Of a stretch of 64,000 nucleotides of DNA, positions 46,061 to 56,000 are shown one piece after another (within the stretch, counting starts at the first letter, position 1; every line of letters begins with the position of its first letter). The translations under genes were made by a program, and so were the position numbers. The stretch lies in contig OZ038456.1 of assembly GCA_964036195.1 (NCBI GenBank), forward strand, positions 1,054,001-1,118,000. The letters run 5' to 3'. The stretch is from Sphaerolaimus hirsutus (Eukaryota > Nematoda > Chromadorea > Monhysterida > Sphaerolaimidae). The notes below the pieces were generated by a model. It made no database searches, was not told where the DNA came from, and was given only the letters and a program-made list of their open reading frames with translations.

Positions 46061-46687
46061 TAATTACGAATGAGTATGCTGCTCGTAAATCTGAATTTTT
46101 GCTCCAGAATTTACCTGAAAAACCGTCGTTTTCTTACAAACTGCAGACAGAGAATTTGATTGCATAAATCTAGAGATTAAGGTGCATAAAGATATTTTGT
46201 CTTTATGCACTTTTATATTATTTCCTGACATCGATAGTTTTACTAATCATTGAGTTCTTGATTAGTAACTTTTGACGAATTGTTAGATTCAGTTTTTTTG
46301 TGCCGTGAAGTAATTGAGGCGTCCAATTCTAAAAGTCGACAAGTCCAAAATATGAAAATTTTGAGTTAGGCCCAGAAACATCATCTGGGGCTACTCCCGC
46401 ACATTTTTCATAATTTTCCATAAATTTTTTGACTTCACATGCCCATATGGCAAAGTGCCCAATTTGACATTTTTGGAAAAAAATGCAAAAAATTTGGGAA
46501 CGAGTCGACAAGTCCACTTAGTTTTGGGCTAAAAGTCGACAAGTCCACCTTCCGCAGACTTTTTTATGAAAAAAAACGCAATAAATGTGATAAGTCCATC
46601 ATGGACACAGATTTCTAAAAGTCGACAAGTCCATAAATTTCCCAAAAGGAAGGCGCAGCGCGGGCGGGATCAAAAATGGGGATGGTC

Positions 46688-47089
46688 CGGCCGTAAAGTA
46701 AACCCGGCCGTAAAGTAGAGGGTGCTACTTTAGGCCAAGCATCATTACGGCAGAGTTGTTAAAAGTACTGAACTTTTTCAAAGTAAACGTCAACGTAAAG
46801 TATTTTATTTTTAGTCACACCTGAATACAGAAAACGTAAAGTAAAATTTTTCTACTTTTACGCTGTGTAAAAGGTGAGGCAACGTAAATATCTGTAAATA
46901 CTCGTTTTCTGTACTCGCGTACTTTCAAAAAGTACGCGAGTAACTGAGTACTGGTATTTTTTCGGGAGGAAACGTAAATGTATTTACGCAGCACTCAAGT
47001 ATACGTATTTATCGAGTAAACGTAAATACGTTTGTACAACTATGCCTTACGGCCGGATTTACTTCACGGCCGGGTTTACTTTACGGCCG
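46688..47089. mobile_element. Middle shell, GGCCGTAAAGTAAACC termini
   Basis: Left end CGGCCGTAAAGTAAACCCGG and right end CCGGGTTTACTTTACGGCCG, a repeated inverted terminal motif. It is interrupted by a hAT-like element. Confidence 0.75.
46751..47044. mobile_element. hAT-like element, innermost
   Basis: Starts CAGAGTTGTTAAAAGTACTG and ends TTTGTACAACTATG, between CATTACGG and CCTTACGG (7 of 8 bases alike). It matches the copies at 10155 and 14396. Confidence 0.8.
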
Positions 47090-47480
47090 AAACGGACTCA
47101 TCAAAAATGTTCTCGAGTGCAAGAAGTCGACAAGTGCATTTTCCTCCAGAAAACAGTTCTGTTCTGTCCGAGTAGAATTTTATAGACACCCAATTTTTCC
47201 ATAATACGTTGAGTGCAGGGGCTGAAAATGTTGAGCATGAGAGAGCCCCATTGGACCATAATAATACCACGGACCTGGAATTTGAAATGAAACTTAAAAT
47301 GCGATTTTCTCAAAATCGCATTTTGTGGACTTGCCGACTTTTAGACTTAGACGCCTCAATTGCATTTTTAAATAGTAGCTTAAAAGCTTACTAAAATGTG
47401 CTTGTTTGACTAATGTGTATAAGGTCGATACGCTTGACGTTTTTGCTTTGAAGTCGGGTTAGTGCTGTGCTGTTGTACAG

Positions 47481-47610
47481 GGGGCACTCCCAGACCCTGT
47501 AAAAAGCCCTGTAAAAAGTTGTCATTTTGTAAAGCATTTCACATGACTTTTGACACTTTGCATGACATTTGACATTTTACAGGGCTTTTTACAGGGTCTG
47601 GGAGTGGCAC
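47481..47610 (-). mobile_element. Short introner copy
   Basis: Starts GGGGCACTCCCAGACC after CAG and ends CTGGGAGTGGCAC before CTG. It is only 130 bp because one arm is partly deleted. The flanks do not match exactly. Confidence 0.7.
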
Positions 47611-47828
47611 CTGCTGTGCTTTGTGGTTTTCCTACCCAAGCGTGAATGCTGTTATACTGCCATAATTGAGCATTTTTCTGTGCCATTCCGTTTTCAGCGA
47701 TCCCAGAAGGGAATTTTTACACTATAAGAAGATCCGACATATTCCATAAACATTACTTGATAGACGTTAAAACTGCCTTGTTGCAAAAAATCACAATTTA
47801 GTTTAAACATAAACAGAATTTTACCATA

Positions 47829-47952
47829 CCGTATTACCTCAAATTATCCCCCACCTTCAATTACCCCCCCTCGAATTACCCCCCCCCCCCCCCCTCAAAA
47901 TTGGCTGGGGAAATAATAAACCCCCATGGGGCTATTTCGAGGTAATAGGGTA
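47829..47952. mobile_element. Short TACCG MITE
   Basis: Starts TACCGTATTACCTCAAATTA and ends TTCGAGGTAATAGGGTA. Only the arms remain. Confidence 0.75.
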
Positions 47953-48054
47953 AATATTTATGTAAGTTGCCCATTTAGCAATAAAATAAACCTTTGGAAA
48001 TAGGTAGCTATCAATATTTATACACGACGCGAATTGAAAACAACCATTTGTATT

Positions 48055-49682
48055 AAGCTGCGATCAGCTTGACAGAAAATAACAACAGAAAATTTCAACG
48101 GTAAACTGTTTAAATCGGAGTGGATGATGTTACACAATGAAGATATTGAAATTTTCCGTTAAGCTGTAATCGCAGCTTTAAGCTGCGATTATGCTGCGAT
48201 TACAGCTCGGGCGTAAAATTGACCGGGTGGGCGTAAAATTGATTTTGGGCGTAAAATTAATTACAGATGAATGGATAAAGATGACATTGTGATTTCAGTC
48301 AAAGAAAGCTTAGATGCAGACGTGTCCAAAGCTCATGAGTTTATTTTGATCATACAGGGAGTTATGAATTTTAGCACAATTTTTTCAATTTTGCGCTGTA
48401 AGTTGCGTAAAATTAGGGCATAAAACTGAAAAAATTTGCACCAAAATTGATAACTTCTAGTACAATTAAAATAAACTGATGAGCTTTGGACACAAGCAAC
48501 ATCTGCATGTGCGCTTTCTTTGACTGAAATTACAATGCCATATCTTTATCCATTCACCTGTAATTAATTTTACGCCCAAAATCAATTTTACGCCTGGTCA
48601 AGTTTATGCCCATGCTGTAATCGCAGCATTACAGCTTGACGTTAAATTCGACACAGCGAAAAATTGATTTTTGGGCGTAAAATTAATTACAGGTGAATGG
48701 ATAAAGATATGGCGTTGTAATTTCAGTGAAAGAAAGCGCATAAAGTCGGCGGACATTTCACCCTACAAAATCGGAGAGTTAGAATTCGCTCGTGAATAGA
48801 GCGAACAACGAAACTTGTGTCCCACGCGGACGCTAGAAAAAGAAAATCAAATGTAAAAGAAAAATCGACGTTTCGCTGCGTCCGTGCGTGCCACGCCCTA
48901 GTTATCTACATTTTCAACGTTGCTCGTAAAGAATTTGACCGTTCAAACTACCGTCTTACCGTTCAAACTACCGTTTTTGTTTTTATTTTATTTTTCATTT
49001 GTTGGCTCCGTTCCAACAGATGAGAACTTGGCAGCCGGCCAAAATTTCGAAATCCGCTATTCAAATGAATAAAATAGGCTCACAATAGCTATATAACCAT
49101 GTACATAAACAAAAATAGCGATTATGAAGGTGGAAATTGGCAAGGTGAAGCAAATTTTAACGATTTTTTGCTAACTTTCAGTTTTCACTCTCATTTGTAT
49201 AATACGCAACTGGTAACTGGGATAAGGGCCAAGTTTTCATACGTGACCCGATCTATTCCAATGGTTAAAATATTGCGTCACAATACCCAATGACGACATG
49301 CACTCTCCACTGGAGAGACTGACACAAATGTTTGTAGGGCGATACGTCTGCCGACTTTATGCAGAAGTTTATTCTGTCCAAAGCTCATCAGTTTATTATA
49401 ATTGTAGTAGAAGTTATGAATTTTGGCTCAAATTTTTTTTATTTTTACACCATAAGTTGCGTAAAATTACAGCGTATAATTAAAAAATTTGTGCCGATAT
49501 GCATAACTTCTACTACAATCAAAATAAACTGATGAGTTTTGGGCACAAGAAACTTCTGCATATGCGCTTTCTTTCACTGAAATTTCAATGCCATATCGTT
49601 ATCCATTCCCCTGTAATTAATTTTACGTCCAAAAATTAATTTTATGCCACGTCGAATTTTACATCGAGCTGTAATCGCAACT
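48055..49682. mobile_element. Cluster of GCGATTACAGC inverted-repeat elements
   Basis: Three units: about 48055-48183 (short), 48192-48628 (close to the copy at 5830) and about 48620-49682 (termini GATTACAGCTTGACGTT-like and ACATCGAGCTGTAATCGC). All share GGCGTAAAATTAATTACAG and AAAGAAAGC words. The last contains a stretch (48760-49360) not seen in the others, with short ORFs of no clear coding value. Confidence 0.65.
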
Positions 49683-49831
49683 TTACTGACAATGTTTTTG
49701 TGTCATCATCTGTTCCCATTGACCAAGATAACACCTGTGAATTTCAAGGTTCACAATTCCGCCACTCATTTTGGTAGTCCATGTATTCTTCAGCAGCACT
49801 GAAAAAGTAGGTTTTGTACAGTGAATTTCAG

Positions 49832-50021
49832 GTGCCACTCCGACACCGTGTAAAAAAAGCCATGTAATTTGTCAAATTCATGCAAATTGTCAAATGTCAT
49901 GGAAAATGCCCTCCAAAATGGCAACTCGGTTGCCATTTCGCAGGGCATTTTCCATGACTTTTGACACGTTGCATGACATTTGACATGTTACAGGGCTTTT
50001 TACAGGGTCTGGGAGTGCCCC
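49832..50021 (+). mobile_element. Introner copy
   Basis: Starts GTGCCACTCCGACACC after CAG (49829-49831) and ends GGGAGTGCCCC before CAG (50022-50024). It could splice on plus, but the flanking exon evidence is weak. The right flank GGGCGC is shared with the next copy. Confidence 0.75.
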
Positions 50022-50082
50022 CAGGGCGCGTTAGTTTCAAACGTTGCCAATCCCGTTTTCAATCAAATTCACAAAAACATAC

Positions 50083-53000
50083 CTCGTTTTGAATACTCCT
50101 CTTGGAAATTCTTTGCTCTCCCCTGGGGGCAGTCCTAGACCCTGTGAATGTCAAATGTCACGCAAAGTGTCAAAAGTCATGTAAAATGCGCTGCAAAATG
50201 GCGACCTAGTTGCCATTATCCAGTGCATTTTCCATGACTTTTGACACTTTGCATGACATTTGACATTTCAGGGCTTTTTACATGGTCTGGGAGTGCCCCC
50301 AGGGCGCTAAATGGCGCCACTGGCGCTTGGCGCCTTTTTTGAAGAGTGCCATGTTCATCTGGCGCTTTTAAAACATCGGTGTGCATACCGTATTTGTATT
50401 AATAATTCCCATTTGAATAATTCCCCCTGTTTGACGAGTGGGGAAAGATAATACCCCCTCGAATAATTCACCCCTTAAGGCAAATGATCAATGTGTTTTG
50501 TTCAATTTGAACAAAAATGGCATGTTATTTTGACATTTAACGATATTTCGTAAAGCGTCTTGATAGAAACATCCTTGAAAATTTTGACGATGTAATAAAT
50601 ACCCCCCCCCCTTGAATAATTCCCCCTCGAAAAAATCTGACGAAATAATAATTCCCCGGGGTGATTATTCGAGCAAATATGGTATATCTCAGAATCAAAA
50701 TGGAAATTTTACACAATCTATGAACGTGACCACTGACCATAATAAAGCAACGTCCTCAAAACAAAAACTTACCTTTCGATACAGCATCTGAATGACACCC
50801 CGGCCTGTGAAAAATTAAATAGGTATAAATTTATGAAAGTGTCATGGTCCGGCTGGGGGCAGTCCCAAGCCCTGTAAAGTGTTAAGTAAAGTGTCAAATG
50901 TAAAGTCAAATGCAAAGTAAAGTGTCAATCAAAACAACAACAAAAAAGAAGATTTTTTTACTAAACTTTGCATGACAATTGACAGTTTACTTTGCATTTG
51001 ACTTTACATTTGACACTTTACTTTACACTTTACAGGGCTTGGGACTGTCACCTGGTGCCGGTTCCGCAAGTGGACAAGTTAAGAGTTAAAACATAAGAGT
51101 TGAGTAAAATGACAAATGGCAAGTTAAGAGTAAAGTGTAATGATAAATGATGATGTTGTAGTTGCCCTACATACTACTTATATTTATAGTTATATTCACA
51201 ACAGTTCAGTAGGTTTGAGTGATTGTGCTGAACCGTTAACTTTTATGTTTCAAGCAACATCAAGTATTGCCTACTTGGGTGTTTAAGTCAGTGGATGTTT
51301 TACCTCAATTCATTTGCCCTACAGGGTGGCCCATTAATGAATATGAGATGTTAATACTTTGAGATCCGTGTCGCAGGGCGACTGTGGTCACATAAAAGTG
51401 AAAACACATCCAACTCAAACATTCACTCTTTCCTCTCGGTTGCCCAGCACCTTGTGGACTTGACACTTGCTCGTTAAGGTCCACGTGCTGGTTCACACAT
51501 TGACATTTGCACGCCGGTGGCATGACTGTCTATTTGCTCTACTACCGTGCGTGCAACATGGTGATCGTACAGTTAAATTAAAGCGAACTCGAGAATCTAC
51601 CCGGGAGTCAAGCAGCGACCCCCGGCACGCGCAAGAAAATTACCGGCTGCGCACCGGCACACGCTAAATCCGCATCTAAGCGGCACGCAACAAAAGTGCA
51701 AACCCAAATGTCAGACAATGACACAGCCCCGTCGGGCTCGGGGCAAGCGAACCCCCCAAAAACCGCTACGCAAATCACGTTCACAGAACGCCAACTAACC
51801 GATAAAATAAATGAATGGAGTGCCATGGGCAACAGATGGGCGCTGCTGAACACGGGTAACACCCTGAATCAATATAGGGATGACACAATCACTGAGGCCA
51901 AAAAGAAATGGCCAAAATTCAACTCACCATGGAAGGACACAACAGACACAATGGCCAGGAAAGTACTCAGAATGGCGGAGAGATACTTCAGCACAACTAC
52001 GGATGACCACATCACGATGGAAAACCCGGAGGCGGAGCAAGATGACGAAGCTGACATTGGCAGCATGCCACTGATCCAACCAGGGAGAAAACCACACATG
52101 GCATATCTGCCAATGCCGCGACAAGAAATCAAAACGCAAAAACAGTCGACAGAACTAACCACCATAATGGACATGATGCAACTACAAATGCAGCAGCTAC
52201 AAGACATCAGACAGGATCAAGGCCAAATGCAGCAACAAATTGACCAGCTGACAAACCAGAAACAACAGCAGAACACGAGTTCACCCACAAACTGCTCAAC
52301 CAATCAACCACAGCGCCAAAACGACCCGTGGTCATGGAAAACGGACGAGCGCCTGGCAACACTGCCAAACGGATCCATTCTGGAACAAATGATCGCGTAC
52401 ATGGAATGTTACGCACTGTCACCTAATGACGGATTACAACAGTTGAGCACACTAAGAGTCCCCCAAGACAAAATGAGCGTAGGACATGTTGCATCAGCTG
52501 CGAGCAAACAAATCAAATTCGACGGAGACCAAAAAGGCAGCACAGGCCCGTTTAAATTTTGGCTGCACATGGTGATGCAACAATCAATGGGTGTCCCAGA
52601 AAGCATGCAGCAGTTATTCTGGAACAGTGTGTTCATGCAATGCCTAACGGGAAAAGCCCAAGAAAAATACATGGGAATCCGCATTTCTAGGCGCCATGAC
52701 ATTTTGTATGTGGTGGACAAGATGATCGAAATCTACAGACAGGAGCACCAAGTGTACTCAGTGGCAGACTGGTACAATTTGAAAGCCATGCAAGGGGAAT
52801 CAGTGTCATCCCTGCACACCCGACTGAGTGCAGAGTTTTACCACATCAGTGAAACCATGTCAGATGAGGACAGAGAAAAAATGATTGGAGACAAACTATT
52901 TTCGGAGGTCCCAAAATTAGTGCCCTCATCATGCTGGTATATGTGGCGCATCCGTTGGATGGATGGAGATTGCTCTTTGAGCAAGGCAGTGACACAAATG

Positions 53001-56000
53001 GATGCTGCTCGTATTGAGGTGGAGAGAATGCGCGCCCAGCGCAAAGAACAGCAAAACCAGGGGAACTGGCAGAAATACAGGGGAAACAGAAATGGGCAAG
53101 CAGAGTGGCGGTGTCAACCAGAACAGAAGCCATGCAGCACAGAAGAGGTGCAAGGTGAAGTGCGAGCCACAGTGGACCCAAAGGACTACAAGGGCCCATG
53201 GTGCACCTACTATCTGCACAGAAACCCTAAGGCTCACCACCCCAACAAATGCTTTGTCAACCCATCATCCCCAGAGTTCAGACCAGAACACGAGCAAAAC
53301 ATCAGGCAGAACAACAAGAGACAGGGGAGAACTGATGAAAAAGCCAAACAAATCATGGCTCACAAGTGTGCAGAGCTCGGGATAACCATGAACAGGGAAC
53401 CCGAACTAGCAAGTCGATATAGAACACAGAATGAAGATGAGGAACTGTCAGATATCGAGAGTTATGAGGACTGGGGAGATCTGGATGACTGGGCGCCAAC
53501 AGTTGCAAGCACAAAAGAGACCAGATGCAACTATACTGCAGGCACACCAGATCCAATGGCAGCAATAATGTTCAAAGGAGTCCCGATCAGAGGGCACATT
53601 GACACAGGCTGCAACATTGGCCTATTTATTGAAGACTCTGCATTGGAGCAAGTTTGGGCAAAAGCAAAAGTGGACCCTGTGGAGGAGCGTAAGAAATTCC
53701 GAGTATACACAGGCAGCCACATTCTCACAGCTGGAAACATCATCAAGGGCAAATGCCTCCGAATATATGACATGCCAGTCAAACATCAGACCCCAGATGG
53801 AAAATGGCACCAGGACATACTGCCTGCAGTTGTGAAACTGATGGACTTCCTACCTCAAGCTCACCCCCTGCTGATCGGAAGGGCAGCCATTTGGGGCAAG
53901 CTGCATATTGTGCAAACAATGCACAGTGAATTAGAGCGACTTTCACAAAAATTTGCCCATGGCATATCAACAAGCAGGAATAAGCAGAGGACTTGCAGCC
54001 CACTGTGGCAGAATTCAGGCCCAAAAAGACTGCACATGGAACAGGTTCATTTGATTCGGCACACACAAGCAATCATGCACCCAGATCCAACCATGAAAGT
54101 AAACCCAACAGTGCCAGACACACCCACGCCAACTGTGCAGACAAAAATTGTGCGACTAATCACACACACAAATGTGCACACACAAACTCTGGAATGGCCT
54201 GCCCCCAACCCACTGCACAATGCAAAGCCAAAAGAGAACAAATATGTGCATCAGCCAGATGGTTTGCACATGTCCTGGCAGCGAATGAGCCATAGCAACT
54301 CCGACTATGGGGCCATCAATGGACACACTCATCCAGCAGCCAGAAATCACACCTCCCGCATCTTCTGGAACCAGACAGTACAGAATGGCACCAGACAATT
54401 TCACCAACCTGGGCACCAGACTTTTCTGTCAAAGGATTGAAAGTGACTGCAATGCAAGAAGGACACATGGCACATCATGATTGTGTGAACTTTTGACTAT
54501 TTGATGCAAATTTGTTTTGGTTATACAATTGTTTTTAGGGCATTTTAATTTTACCTGTCTTTCATATTTTTTTTTTTTTTTTTTTTTTTTGTCAGTTCCC
54601 CCGTAGGGTGAACTTGGGGGGGACTGTTGTAGTTGCCCTACATACTACTTATATTTATAGTTATATTCACAACAGTTCAGTAGGTTTGAGTGATTGTGCT
54701 GAACCGTTAACTTTTATGTTTCAAGCAACATCAAGTATTGCCTACTTGGGTGTTTAAGTCAGTGGATGTTTTACCTCAATTCATTTGCCCTACAGGGTGG
54801 CCCATTAATGAATATGAGATGTTAATACTTTGAGATCCGTGTCGCAGGGCGACTGTGGTCACATAAAAGTGAAAACACATCCAACTCAAACGTTCACTCT
54901 TTCCTCTCGGTTGCCCAGCACCTTGTGGACTTGACACTTGCTCGTTAAGGTCCACGTGCTGGTTCACACATTGACATTTGCACGCCGGTGGCATGACTGT
55001 CTATTTGCTCTACTACCGTGCGTGCAACAATGAGTTAAGAGACAAGAGTAAAGTTAAATGACAAATGATTAGTTAAGAGATAAGAGTAAAGTTAAGAGTC
55101 AAGCAAGTGTATCCAAATCATTTTTTTTGTATCCAAATCTTATGTCGAAAAATAAGATTTGGATACAAAAACATAAGATCTGGATACGAAAAAAAGATTT
55201 GGATACACTTGCTTGACTCTTTACTTTACTTTTATCTCTTAACTAATCATTTGTCATTTAACTTTACTCTTAAATTTACTCTTGTCTCTTAACTAATCAT
55301 TTATCATTTAACTTTACTCTTAACTTGCAATTTTCATTTTACTCAACTCTTAACTTTTCCACTTGCGGAACTGGCCCCTGGTTTCTTCAGCCAGCATTCT
55401 TTAGCTCAAATCAATCAATTTTTCAAATATTAAAGTACTTTTTTCTTGAAATTTCTTGTTGAAGTTCAATACATAGAATACTTTATTAAAATACAAGTTC
55501 GTGAAAATATTTCATTTGAATTGATTATTTCGTCATTTTGTGTCATTTCTCTATTTCATCTAATTTTATTTACTTTCAAAAGTTTTCAATCAAATTCACA
55601 AAAACATACCTCGTTTTGAATACTTCTCTTGGAAATTCTTTGCCCTCCCCTGGGGGCAGTCCCAGACCCTGTAAAATGCCCTGTAAATAGTTAAATGTCA
55701 TGCAAAGTGTCAAAAGTCATGGAAAATGCCCTGCAAAATGGCAACCGAGTTACCATTTCGCAGTGCATTTTCCATGACTTTTGACACTTTGCATGACATT
55801 TGACATTTGACAGGGCATTTTACAGGGTCTGGGACTGGCACCTGATTGAATTGAGCATCCTCACTTTGTCAATGCCAATTTTTGGTGGCCCAGGTACATT
55901 GTTAGCTTGCTTCGATGCAATGAAAGCATTTCGATCGTCTGTGCTGTATTTACAATGAGTAGGATTGAAGAGCTTTGCTACAACTTAAGGGTCTGAATGG

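Larger units (their letters stand above)
46312..47360. mobile_element. Outer shell of a three-level nest, TTGAGGCGTC termini
   Basis: Left end TTGAGGCGTCCAATTCTAAA and right end TTTTAGACTTAGACGCCTCAA. AAAGTCGACAAGTCCA words occur inside both arms. It contains the elements at 46688-47089 and 46751-47044. Confidence 0.7.
51154..55029 (+). mobile_element. Young non-autonomous LTR retrotransposon (gag-protease only)
   Basis: 3876 bp with two 405-bp LTRs that differ at one site (A at 51421, G at 54892), a 4-bp duplication ATGA (51150-51153, 55030-55033), a primer-binding-like TGG directly after the 5' LTR, and a G-rich purine tract before the 3' LTR. The empty target, ATAAATGATGAGTTAAGAG, is visible at about 14730 in the related host element. 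It encodes one gag-protease ORF, with no reverse transcriptase, RNase H or integrase between it and the 3' LTR. It must therefore rely on enzymes from another element. The 4-bp duplication does not settle whether it is Ty3-like or Bel-Pao-like. Confidence 0.93.
51055..55377. mobile_element. GCAAGTGG-type element, host of the LTR retrotransposon
   Basis: Left end GTGCCGGTTCCGCAAGTGG and right end CCACTTGCGGAACTGGCCC, flanked by CTG on both sides (51052-51054, 55378-55380). Without the 3.9-kb retrotransposon it would be about 440 bp, like the copy at 14650. The centre is a GTATCCAAATC palindrome (55110-55206). Confidence 0.85.

Noticed and set aside
51696..51707. GTG start for the gag-protease ORF
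   Set aside because: Initiation at GTG is unlikely in a eukaryote; the ATG at 51708 is four codons on.
51869..54416. Several minus and alternative-frame ORFs inside the LTR element
   Set aside because: They are shadows of the 910-codon frame.
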